DNA of 34,211 nt from an uncultured Azospirillum sp. (GTDB lineage Bacteria; Pseudomonadota; Alphaproteobacteria; Azospirillales; Azospirillaceae). Below are positions 16,274 to 23,723 of this stretch, piece after piece. The notes beneath the pieces are model-generated. The model was given only the letters and a program-made list of their open reading frames with translations, ran no database searches and was not told the origin of the DNA. The DNA is taken from NCBI RefSeq assembly GCF_946480385.1, contig NZ_CAMLJP010000071.1:1-34211 (forward strand), in the 5' to 3' direction. Within the stretch, counting starts at the first letter, position 1. Each line of letters starts with the position of its first letter. The position numbers and the translations under genes were made by a program.

Positions 16274-18124
16274 ATGCTGACCCTGCCGGCCTTTCTCCTG
16301 CTTGCCGCGGTGCTGGCGACCCTGTGGACGGCGTGGCGCAGCTGGGCGCTACCGCCCTTTCCCAGACGCTTCAACTTCGTGGCGATGCAGCTGTCCGCCT
16401 CCTGGTGGGCGACGGCCGCCGCCATCGAGACCATCGTCCCGGCCCCGGCGGACAAGCTGTTCTGGGCCGAGATGGCGTGGTTCGGCATCGTCTGCACCCC
16501 CAGCTTCTGGGCGCTGTTCCTGTGGTCCTACACACGGGAGGAGCTGGCGGCCCGCTGGCGGCTGGTGCCGGTCGTGGTGGGCGCGCTGACCTGGGCGGCG
16601 GCGCTGACCAACGACCTCCACCGGCTGATGTACACCGCGGTCCAGCCGATCAGCGACGCGCCGGGAGCCGCACTGATCTACAGCCACGGCCTGCTGTTCT
16701 TCGTCGTCACCATCTATCTCTACGCCTTCATGGTGATGAGCATCGTCGTCACCGCCAGCGGCATCCACCGGGCCACGCCGGCCTACCGTACCCATTACCT
16801 GGGTTTTCTGGTGGCGATGGCGGTGCCGTGGGTGGCGAATGTCGGCTATGTCACCGGTAACCTGACCCTGTTCGATCTCGACCCAACACCCTTCAGCTTC
16901 CTGCTGATGGGCGCGGTGTTCTACTGGCTGATCACCCGGCGCCGCCTGTTCGTCCTGCTGCCGGTCGCCCGCGACGCCCTGCTGGATGCGGTTCCCGACC
17001 CGGTGCTGGTGCTGGATGCCGACGGCACGGTGGTGGAGGCGAACCCGGCTGCCCTGGCGCTGGTGCCCGACGGCACGCCGCTCGGCCGCCGGTTGACCGA
17101 CCTCCCCGGCCTGTCGGCGCTGTCGCCGGGGAGCTTTACCCTGCCGGTGTCGCTGACCCTGAAAAGCGACGGCACCCTGCGCAGCTTCGAAGCGACGCGC
17201 GTTCCGCTCACCTCCGGCAATGCCGGCGGGCGGGCTGCGGCGCGCGAGGTCGGCTGTCTGTTGATGCTGCGCGACGTCACCCACCGCCGCCGGGCCGAGA
17301 TGCGGCTGGAGGACACGGTGCGGCGCCTCGACCTCGCCCGGCTGGAGGCGGAGGAACGGCTGGTGGCGGAGCAGGAGGCCACGCGGGCGCTGAACGGCTT
17401 CCTGTCGATGGCGGCGCACGAGTTCAAGACGCCGCTCGCCATCATCGACGGCGCGGCCCAGCTTCTGCTGATGGATGCGGAGGTGAAGGCCCCCGGCATG
17501 CTGCCGCGGCTGGAGAAGATCCGCCGCGCCGTGCGCCGGCAGGTCAACATCCTGGAAACCTGCCTTGCCGACGACCGGCTGAACGATCCCGCCTTCGCGC
17601 TGCGCCGCGATCCGCTGGACCTTCCGGCCCTGCTGCGCGCCGCCGCTTCGGCCCAGGGCGACGCCGCGCCCGGCCGCCGGATCGAGCTGGAGCTGGACGG
17701 CTGTCCGGCCCGGATGACCGGCGACGGCCCGATGCTGGAGCTGTGCGTCCATAACCTGCTGAACAACGCGCTGAAATATTCGCCTCCCGGCACGCCGGTC
17801 CGACTGCGCGCCTGGAGCGAGGACGGGAACAAGGATGGGCTGGGCAGGCAATCGCAGCTGGCGCTGTCGGTGGCCGACCAGGGAATCGGCATTCCGGACA
17901 GCGAGCAGGAGCGGGTGTTCGACCGTTTCTTCCGCGCCACCAACATCGGTACGGCGGCAGGCAGCGGCGTCGGGCTGAACATGGTCCGCCGCATCGCGGC
18001 GCTGCATGGCGGGACGGTGACGGTCGACAGCCGGCTGGGCGAGGGCAGCGTCTTCACGCTGCGGCTCCCGCTATCCGAAGGGGCGCTCTGCGAAGACCGG
18101 ATGGCCGGCATGCCGGCGTCTTAA
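16274..18124 (+). CDS. Membrane sensor histidine kinase with N-terminal 7TM-type sensor and PAS domain
   Basis: A 616-residue kinase. The first 225 residues hold about seven hydrophobic segments, consistent with the 7TM histidine-kinase sensor domain. A PAS domain lies at about 233-335 (LLDAVPDPVLVLDADGTVVE), then a short coiled coil. The dimerisation domain has the phospho-acceptor His382 (MAAHEFKTPL). The ATPase domain has the N box LLNNALKYS (495-503), the G1 box VADQGIGIP and the G2 box GSGVGLNM. There is no receiver domain and no response regulator nearby. The start at ATG 16274 has no clear ribosome site, so initiation may be weak. It runs in the same direction as the following dctQM pair, 79 bp away. 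Confidence 0.9.
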   Translation: MLTLPAFLLLAAVLATLWTAWRSWALPPFPRRFNFVAMQLSASWWATAAAIETIVPAPADKLFWAEMAWFGIVCTPSFWALFLWSYTREELAARWRLVPVVVGALTWAAALTNDLHRLMYTAVQPISDAPGAALIYSHGLLFFVVTIYLYAFMVMSIVVTASGIHRATPAYRTHYLGFLVAMAVPWVANVGYVTGNLTLFDLDPTPFSFLLMGAVFYWLITRRRLFVLLPVARDALLDAVPDPVLVLDADGTVVEANPAALALVPDGTPLGRRLTDLPGLSALSPGSFTLPVSLTLKSDGTLRSFEATRVPLTSGNAGGRAAAREVGCLLMLRDVTHRRRAEMRLEDTVRRLDLARLEAEERLVAEQEATRALNGFLSMAAHEFKTPLAIIDGAAQLLLMDAEVKAPGMLPRLEKIRRAVRRQVNILETCLADDRLNDPAFALRRDPLDLPALLRAAASAQGDAAPGRRIELELDGCPARMTGDGPMLELCVHNLLNNALKYSPPGTPVRLRAWSEDGNKDGLGRQSQLALSVADQGIGIPDSEQERVFDRFFRATNIGTAAGSGVGLNMVRRIAALHGGTVTVDSRLGEGSVFTLRLPLSEGALCEDRMAGMPAS

Positions 18125-18144
18125 TCCGTTGGAGAGATCGTTTC

Positions 18145-18174
18145 TTGCATTGATTGACAGGTGAAGGGAATAAT
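18145..18174 (+). promoter_or_regulatory. Possible sigma-70 promoter before the second dctQ
   Basis: TTGCAT (18145-18150) and AATAAT (18169-18174) are separated by 18 bp, placing a transcription start about 20 bp before the dctQ ATG. The -10 box matches at 5 of 6 positions and the -35 box at 3 of 6. A short GGGA-ATAA-TCCC inverted repeat overlaps the -10 box. Confidence 0.35.
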
Positions 18175-18203
18175 CCCGCTCCCTCCATCTGGACCCTGGC
18201 AAT

Positions 18204-18743
18204 ATGAGCGATCACGACCCCACCGTCGTCCGGCCGGTGCCGAAACCCCGCGTCCCCCTGGGCATCGAAGAGGTGCTGGTCGCCATAACCATGGCGGTGG
18301 TGGCGCTGATCACCTTCGCCAACGTCGTGGTGCGCTATCTGACCGACGCCTCCTTCGCCTTCACCGAGGAATATTCGATCGCGCTGATGGTGATCCTCAC
18401 CTTCCTCGGCGCGTCGGCCGCGGTGGTGAAGGACCGGCACATCCGGATCACCTTCATCACCGACAAGCTGTCGCCCGGCAACCGCCGCCGGGCGGAACAG
18501 TTCGCCATGGCCTGCGTGGCGCTGATGTACGGGCTGCTGGTGGTCTACGGCACCTGGACGACCTGGGACGATTACCGGTTCGAGGTGACCTCGCCGGCGC
18601 TGGGGCTGCCGCAATGGATCTACACGATCTGGCTGCCGGTGCTGTCGCTGGTGGTGCTCGCCCGCACCATCGGCCGCATGATCCGCATCCATCGCGGCAC
18701 CGAACCGCTGGAAACCGGACATATTCCGGAGGGTGAGCCGTGA
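18204..18743 (+). CDS. dctQ: TRAP transporter small membrane subunit (DctQ family), second system
   Basis: A 179-residue protein with four predicted membrane helices and the DctQ motif FTEEYSIALM after the first helix, followed by KDRHIRITF. The cytoplasmic N-terminus is about 25 residues long. Its last codons overlap the dctM start (GTGA, 4 bp), showing translational coupling. No DctP gene is next to it: upstream is a histidine kinase, and downstream of dctM the genes run the other way. The binding protein must be encoded elsewhere or shared. Confidence 0.88.
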   Translation: MSDHDPTVVRPVPKPRVPLGIEEVLVAITMAVVALITFANVVVRYLTDASFAFTEEYSIALMVILTFLGASAAVVKDRHIRITFITDKLSPGNRRRAEQFAMACVALMYGLLVVYGTWTTWDDYRFEVTSPALGLPQWIYTIWLPVLSLVVLARTIGRMIRIHRGTEPLETGHIPEGEP

Positions 18744-20023
18744 TCACCACCCTGCTCTTCGGGTCTTTCCTGGTCATGATGCTGGCGGGCGTGCCGATCG
18801 CCGCCGCCCTGGGGCTGGCCGGCACCGCCGCCATCGCTTTCGCCCATCTCGGCGTCATTTCGGTTCCGACCAGCGTCTATACCGGCATCGCCAAATATCC
18901 GCTGCTGACCATCCCGATGTTCGTTCTGGCCGGCACCATCTTCGACCGGTCGGGCGTGGCGCAGAAGCTGGTGCGCTTCGCCACCGCCATCGTCGGCCAG
19001 GGCAAGGGCGCGCTGGCGATCATCGCGGTGGTGGTGGCGATGATGATGGGCGGCATCTCCGGATCCGGTCCGGCCATTGCCGCGGCGGTCTGCGGCGTGA
19101 TGGCGCCCAGCATGATCCGCGCCGGCTATCCCCGGCCCTACATCGCCAGCGTCATCGCGGCGGCGGCGGCCACCGACATCCTGATCCCGCCGTCGGTCGC
19201 GCTCATCATCTACAGCGTCCTGGTGCCGGCCGCCCCGACCACCTCGATGTTCGCCGCCGGCATCATCCCCGGCACGCTGGCCGGCCTCGCCCTCATCGTC
19301 CCGGTCTTCTGGCTGGCGCGGAAACACAATCTCGGCGCCAAGCTGTCGAACGAGCCGCGGCCGCCCTTCTGGCGCAGCCTGTGGGATGCGTCGCTCGGCC
19401 TGTTCGCCAAGGTCATCATCCTGGGCGGCCTGCGGCTGGGCGTCTTCACCCCGACCGAGGCGGCGGTGATCGCCGTGGCCTACGGCCTGCTGCTGGGCAT
19501 GGTGGTCTACCGCACCATCCGCTTCCGCGACCTCTATTCCATGCTGGTGGAGGCAGCGGAGATCTCCGCCATCATCCTGACGGTGATCGCGCTGGCCAGC
19601 GTGTTCGGCTGGGCGCTGAGCACCCTGTCGGTGATCGACCCCATCGCCGACGCCATCATCCATTCCGGACTTGGCGAATATGGCGTGCTGGCGCTGCTGG
19701 TGGTGATGCTGACCATCATCGGCACCTTCCTGGACGGCATCTCGATCTTCATCATCCTGCTGCCGCTGCTGATCCCCATCGCCACCGCCTACAAGTGGGA
19801 CCTGACCTGGTTCGGCGTCATCCTGACTCTGATGATTGCCGTCGGCCAGTTCACCCCGCCGATGGCGGTCAACCTGATGGTGGCCTGCCGCATGACCGGC
19901 TGTTCGATGGAAAGCACGATCCGCTGGGTGATGTGGCCGCTGGTCACCATGCTGCTGGTGGTCGTGGCGGTGATCCTGTGGCCGGATCTGGCGCTGTGGA
20001 TGCCGCGGCAGATGGGGTTTTAG
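18740..20023 (+). CDS. dctM: TRAP transporter large permease subunit (DctM family), second system
   Basis: A 427-residue polytopic membrane protein starting at a GTG inside the dctQ stop. DctM hallmarks include MMMGGISGSGPAIAAAVCGV, TDILIPPSVALIIYS, LGVFTPTEAAVIAVAYG and QFTPPMAVNLMVACRM. It differs clearly from the DctM at 12000-13274, so it is a separate transporter type rather than a recent duplicate. Its stop codon overlaps by 4 bp the stop of the convergent small gene at 20020-20286. The substrate is unknown, probably a carboxylate. Confidence 0.93.
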   Translation: MITTLLFGSFLVMMLAGVPIAAALGLAGTAAIAFAHLGVISVPTSVYTGIAKYPLLTIPMFVLAGTIFDRSGVAQKLVRFATAIVGQGKGALAIIAVVVAMMMGGISGSGPAIAAAVCGVMAPSMIRAGYPRPYIASVIAAAAATDILIPPSVALIIYSVLVPAAPTTSMFAAGIIPGTLAGLALIVPVFWLARKHNLGAKLSNEPRPPFWRSLWDASLGLFAKVIILGGLRLGVFTPTEAAVIAVAYGLLLGMVVYRTIRFRDLYSMLVEAAEISAIILTVIALASVFGWALSTLSVIDPIADAIIHSGLGEYGVLALLVVMLTIIGTFLDGISIFIILLPLLIPIATAYKWDLTWFGVILTLMIAVGQFTPPMAVNLMVACRMTGCSMESTIRWVMWPLVTMLLVVVAVILWPDLALWMPRQMGF

Positions 20024-20286
20024 AGGAAGCGGGCGACATCGCGGCTGGTCAGATGCAGGCTGGCCGCGACGTCGTAGCCGCGCTTTGCGATCTTGTCGGC
20101 CGCCGCGGCCTCGAACGCGGCGCGGTGGGCGGCGGCATAGGCGAGACAGTCCTCCGGCGCCGGCTCCCGCATGCCGAGCAGGGCGCGGAATGCCAAGCGG
20201 TGGACGGCGCACCAGCCAGCATGCCCGGCCGGGCGGAAGACCAGCGCATCGATCTTTGCCCGCCAGGACAAGTCTGCCCCCGTCAT
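20020..20286 (-). CDS. Small conserved-looking protein coupled to norR, possibly DUF1488-like
   Basis: An 88-residue protein. Its ATG overlaps the norR stop (ATGA), so it is probably translated by coupling. The sequence has a short beta-rich start (KIDALVFRPAGHAGWCAVHR) and then a helical part with AHRAAFEAAAADKIAKRG, ending LHLTSRDVARFL. From memory this pattern resembles small DUF1488-type proteins, but I cannot verify it. There is no signal peptide or membrane segment. Its single visible link is to the nitric-oxide regulator upstream. The reading frame continues upstream within norR, but the overlapping ATG is the logical start. Confidence 0.6.
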   Translation of the reverse strand: MTGADLSWRAKIDALVFRPAGHAGWCAVHRLAFRALLGMREPAPEDCLAYAAAHRAAFEAAAADKIAKRGYDVAASLHLTSRDVARFL

Positions 20287-21923
20287 TCGCGCAGACCCAA
20301 CCGCCGGGCGAGACGGAACAGGTTGCTGCGGTCCAGCCCGAGCGACCGTGCCGCCTGCGCCCAGTTGCCATCGTGGCGGGCCAGATGCGCGCGGATCATC
20401 CGGCGTTCGAGATCCTCCACCGCGTCGCGCAACGGCAGTTCGGGCAGTTCGGGCAGTTCGGGCAGGTCCGGCGGTTCCGGCAGGCGGGGTTGCTGCGCTG
20501 GCATCGCTGTCGGCATGACACACCCCTCCTCCTGCTCCAAATCTGCCAAGCCCAAATCCGCCGGGGTCAGGGTCAGCACGCCGCCGTCCGGCGGCCGGGC
20601 AACGCGGGCGCGGATGGCGCCGCGACCGATGGCGTGCTCAAGCTCGCGCACATTGCCGGGCCAGGGGTAGGCCAGCATGCGCCGTTCCGCCGCCGCCGAA
20701 AGGCGCAGGTTGCGCAGGCCGAGCCGAGCCCGGTTTCGCTCCAGGAACAGACCGGCCAGCCGCAGGATGTCGGTGCCGCGGTCGCGTAGCGGCGGCACCC
20801 GCAGCGGATAGACGCTGAGCCTGTGATAAACGTCGGCGCGGAAGCGGCCTTCCCGCACCTCGGCCGCAAGGTCGCGGTTGGTGGCGGCGATCACCCGCAC
20901 GTCGACGGTGATGTGGCGGTCGGAGCCGACGCGCTGGATCTCGCCGTTTTGCAGCGCCCGCAGCATCTTGGCCTGCGCCGGCAGCGGCAGTTCGCCAACC
21001 TCGTCGAGGAACAGGGTGCCGCCATCGGCCAGTTCGAACTTGCCGCGCCGGTCGGCCACCGCACCGGAAAAGGCGCCGCGCACATGGCCGAACAGTTCGC
21101 TTTCCACCAGGGCGTCCGGCAGGGCAGCACAATTGACGTGGACCAGCGGTCCGGCGGCGCGCGGGGAACGGGCGTGCAGCCGGCGCGCCACCAGTTCCTT
21201 TCCCACCCCGGTCTCGCCCAGCACCAGCACGACGAGGTCGCTGGCCGCCACGGTATCGACCTCCGTCAGCAGCGCCGCCATCGCCGGGCTGCTGCCGACG
21301 GGGTCGAAATCGAGCCCCTGCGGCGGGTCGTCGAGGATGCGCAAGGCCGTTCCGCCATCCGCTGCCATGGCTGCGTCCTGGGCCGCCCGCCGCTCCACCA
21401 CGGTCGCAAGGTCCGCCGTCAACTGCGCCCAGGCGGCAATCGCCCCCTCCCAACCGTCGAAGCGCCCTTCGTTCAGCGCGTCCAGCGTCAGCACGCCCCA
21501 GGGGCGTCCGTCGACGCGCAGCGGCGTCCCGACGCAGTCATGCACATGCAGCCGCTGACTCAGATCGGGGATCAGCCCGTCATAGGGGTCTGGCAACTCG
21601 CAGCCGGCTGGGAAGCGCAGCGGCCCATCCTCAGCCTCGGCAATCGCCTGCAGGCGGGGATGCTCGTCCAGTTCGAAACGGCGGCCGAGCGTGTCGGGGC
21701 TGAGACCGCGCGTGGCGAGCGGAACCAGCAGTCCCTCCCCCGCCTTGCCGCCATCGAAGCGGCCGTCATGGCGCAGCAGCGCGCAAGCGTCGCACGGCAA
21801 ATGGCGGGCCATCAGGTCGAGCAGCAGGGGCCACAGCCGTGCCGGATCGTCAAGCGCCAGCAGCAGCGCCCCGGCCTCGTCCAGGGGAAGGGATGTTGTC
21901 GGAATGACCGTTTCGTTGTCCAT
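20283..21923 (-). CDS. norR: Nitric-oxide-responsive sigma-54 activator NorR
   Basis: A 546-residue activator. The N-terminal GAF domain (about 20-180) retains the residues proposed as non-haem iron ligands in E. coli NorR: Asp112 and Asp115 in LPDPYDGLIP, His128 and Cys130 in HVHDCVG, and Asp148 in LTLDAL. The AAA+ domain has Walker A GETGVGKE (236-243), the sigma-54 loop GAFSGA (283-288) and Walker B LFLDEVG (304-310). A Pro/Glu/Leu-rich linker (about 475-498) joins it to a Fis-type helix-turn-helix. Binding of NO to the iron would relieve inhibition of the ATPase. It is divergent from hmp with three NorR boxes between, the first inside its own 5' end, which also suggests autoregulation. 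Confidence 0.94.
   Translation of the reverse strand: MDNETVIPTTSLPLDEAGALLLALDDPARLWPLLLDLMARHLPCDACALLRHDGRFDGGKAGEGLLVPLATRGLSPDTLGRRFELDEHPRLQAIAEAEDGPLRFPAGCELPDPYDGLIPDLSQRLHVHDCVGTPLRVDGRPWGVLTLDALNEGRFDGWEGAIAAWAQLTADLATVVERRAAQDAAMAADGGTALRILDDPPQGLDFDPVGSSPAMAALLTEVDTVAASDLVVLVLGETGVGKELVARRLHARSPRAAGPLVHVNCAALPDALVESELFGHVRGAFSGAVADRRGKFELADGGTLFLDEVGELPLPAQAKMLRALQNGEIQRVGSDRHITVDVRVIAATNRDLAAEVREGRFRADVYHRLSVYPLRVPPLRDRGTDILRLAGLFLERNRARLGLRNLRLSAAAERRMLAYPWPGNVRELEHAIGRGAIRARVARPPDGGVLTLTPADLGLADLEQEEGCVMPTAMPAQQPRLPEPPDLPELPELPELPLRDAVEDLERRMIRAHLARHDGNWAQAARSLGLDRSNLFRLARRLGLRE
20434..20469. repeat. 9-bp tandem repeat in the NorR linker
   Basis: Three perfect copies of GGCAGTTCG and a fourth imperfect copy encode the LPELPELPEL stretch between the ATPase and DNA-binding domains of NorR. 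In-frame gain or loss of units would change linker length only. Confidence 0.75.
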
Positions 21924-21954
21924 TCGACATCATAGCGCGCGTGGTCGCATTGAC
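21898..21954 (+). promoter_or_regulatory. Three NorR enhancer boxes (GTC-N5-GAC)
   Basis: Three sites match the known NorR GT-N7-AC consensus, and each is extended to GTC-N5-GAC: GTCGGAATGAC (21898-21908), GTCCATTCGAC (21918-21928) and GTCGCATTGAC (21944-21954). They lie 44-100 bp upstream of the -24 element of the hmp promoter, a normal enhancer distance. The number and arrangement match the three sites known upstream of E. coli norVW. The first two overlap the beginning of norR. Confidence 0.85.
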
Positions 21955-21997
21955 AACGCCCCTTCTGCGCGGCGTGGAATCCTTGGCTGCGTCGCTT

Positions 21998-22013
21998 TGG
22001 CACAGGGCTTGCC
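21998..22013 (+). promoter_or_regulatory. Sigma-54 (-24/-12) promoter of hmp
   Basis: TGGCAC-AGGGC-TTGCC matches the sigma-54 consensus, with the invariant GG at 21999-22000 and GC at 22011-22012 at correct spacing. Transcription should start near 22024, about 33 bp before the hmp ATG. Confidence 0.9.
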
Positions 22014-22056
22014 ATTCCATTGCGACATCGTGACGCGCAAAAGGATTGCCACTTCC

Positions 22057-23232
22057 ATGCTGACGCCTGCCCAGATCGCCGTCATCAAGGCCACTGCCCC
22101 CGTCGTCGCCGCCCACGCCAACAAGATCACCGGCACCTTCTATCCGCTGATGTTCGAGCGCTTCCCCGAGGTGCGCGCCGTCTTCAACCAGAGCCACCAG
22201 CGTAGCAGCGCCCAGCCGGAAGCGCTGGCCAACGCCATCATCGCCTACGCCTCCAACATCGACCGGCTCGAGGTTCTGGGCCCGGCGGTGGAGGCCATCG
22301 TGCAGAAGCACGTCTCGCTCAACATCACCCCCGACCAGTACAAGATCGTCGGCACCTGCCTGATGGAGGCCATCGGCAAGGTGCTGGGCGACGCGGTGAC
22401 GGCCGAGGTCGCCGACGCCTGGGGTGCGGCCTACTGGCAGCTGGCCGACCTGCTGATCGCGGCGGAGGAGACGGAATATGCGCGCAAGGCGGCGCTGACC
22501 GGCGGCTGGCGCGGCGCCCGGCGCTTCCGGATCGTGGAGAAGACCCCGGAAAGCGCCGTCATCACCTCCTTCCGGCTGGCACCGGTCGACGGCGGGCGGG
22601 TGATGGACTTCCATCCCGGCCAGTATCTCGGCCTGCGCCTGACCGTCGACGGCGAGACGGTTCACCGCAACTACAGCCTCTCGGCCTCGCCGAACGGCCG
22701 CGACTACCGCATCTCGGTGAAGCGCGAGCCGCAGGGTCTGGTCTCCGGCTTCCTGCATGACCGCGTTCGAGTCGGTGACGAGATCGACGTCTATCCGCCG
22801 GCCGGCGAGTTCGTGCTGCGCGAGGGCGCCGGCCCGCTGTTGCTGATCACCGGCGGCGTCGGCCAGACCCCCGCCCTGCCGCTGGCCGAACAGGCGCTGG
22901 CCGCCGGTCGTAAGGTCATCTACGTGCATGCCGCGCTCAACGGCTCGGTCCACGCCTTCCGTCGGCAGATCGACGAGTTGGCCGCCCTGCATGAGGCGCT
23001 GAAGCCGGTCTATTGCTATGCCGAACCGCAGCCGGGCGACCAGCCGCACATGATCGGCCTGCTAGACCAGGAGCGCTTGGCCAACCTGCTGCCGAAGGAG
23101 CCGGGCGTCGCTGCCTATGTGGTCGGCCCGAAGCCCTTCATGGCCGCGGTGGTGAAGGCGCTGACCGCGCTGGGTCTGCCGGAGTCGTCGATCGTCCACG
23201 AGTTCTTCGGCCCGCGGGAAGCGCTCGCCTGA
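22057..23232 (+). CDS. hmp: Flavohaemoprotein (nitric oxide dioxygenase)
   Basis: A 391-residue cytoplasmic enzyme (E. coli Hmp 396) that converts NO and O2 to nitrate using NAD(P)H. The globin domain (1-140) has Tyr29, Gln53, the proximal haem ligand His85 and Tyr95 at the same positions as E. coli. The FAD-binding part contains HRNYSLSASP (203-212). The NAD-binding part contains LLLITGGVGQTPALPLAE (261-278) and VVGPKPFM. The C-terminus has EFFGP, typical of the family. An AGGA lies upstream of the chosen ATG. Control by NorR is predicted from the three boxes and the sigma-54 promoter upstream; a strong terminator follows. Confidence 0.97.
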   Translation: MLTPAQIAVIKATAPVVAAHANKITGTFYPLMFERFPEVRAVFNQSHQRSSAQPEALANAIIAYASNIDRLEVLGPAVEAIVQKHVSLNITPDQYKIVGTCLMEAIGKVLGDAVTAEVADAWGAAYWQLADLLIAAEETEYARKAALTGGWRGARRFRIVEKTPESAVITSFRLAPVDGGRVMDFHPGQYLGLRLTVDGETVHRNYSLSASPNGRDYRISVKREPQGLVSGFLHDRVRVGDEIDVYPPAGEFVLREGAGPLLLITGGVGQTPALPLAEQALAAGRKVIYVHAALNGSVHAFRRQIDELAALHEALKPVYCYAEPQPGDQPHMIGLLDQERLANLLPKEPGVAAYVVGPKPFMAAVVKALTALGLPESSIVHEFFGPREALA

Positions 23233-23266
23233 CGCGACACCGGAACAACATTGCCTCCGACTACAG

Positions 23267-23300
23267 GAGCCGGCCTTTCCAAAAGGCCGGCTCTTTTTTT
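23267..23300 (+). terminator. Rho-independent terminator of hmp
   Basis: A 12-bp perfect stem (GAGCCGGCCTTT / AAAGGCCGGCTC) with a 3-nt loop is followed by seven T residues, 35 bp past the hmp stop codon. Confidence 0.95.
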
Positions 23301-23723
23301 GACCGATGTTCGCCCGCCTTTTTTGCCGGTGCGTCCGGTGGTTGCGAGTAAAACTGTTATATCACTTAAATCAGATGTGATTTGCCGCGGCATAGCCCAC
23401 CATTCCGACTTGCCTTCTGCAGAGTGTGCGCCTTTTCGGTGAAATCTTCGTGTGGCGCGGGTGGCCGTCCACTGCGATGCGGCAGGATCCGCAACGCAAC
23501 GCGGAAGAATCGTGGATTCTCCTTATTTCTTTCTTAGCGATTTTGGCGCTTTCCTAGTCATGGAACGGTCAAATTATTTGCAATTGTTCCCTTTCCGTGA
23601 CATCGCCGCCGGCAGCCGCGGGAAGTGAACGGAGGAAACGGTGATGCGGCGAGAGCCGGAAAGGCCGGCCGCAGTGACGTGTGGAGCGCTGGTGCCCGAG
23701 AGCACCGAGGGGGGGAGGACGGT
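23301..23723. other. AT-richer leader region before the second chemoreceptor
   Basis: I see no gene here; the open frames are short or lack a ribosome site. The stretch contains local AT-rich patches (around 23350-23385 and 23520-23590) that contrast with the GC-rich surroundings. An imperfect inverted repeat at about 23561-23590 has outer arms GGAAC/GTTCC and inner CAAA/TTTG, and could be an operator. No consensus promoter is convincing. A GGGAGGACGG ribosome site ends the region. Confidence 0.5.

Noticed and set aside
18135..18152. Possible sigma-54 promoter before the second dctQ (TTGG...TTGCA)
   Set aside because: The GG and GC elements are about 14 bp apart instead of 10, so the spacing is wrong.
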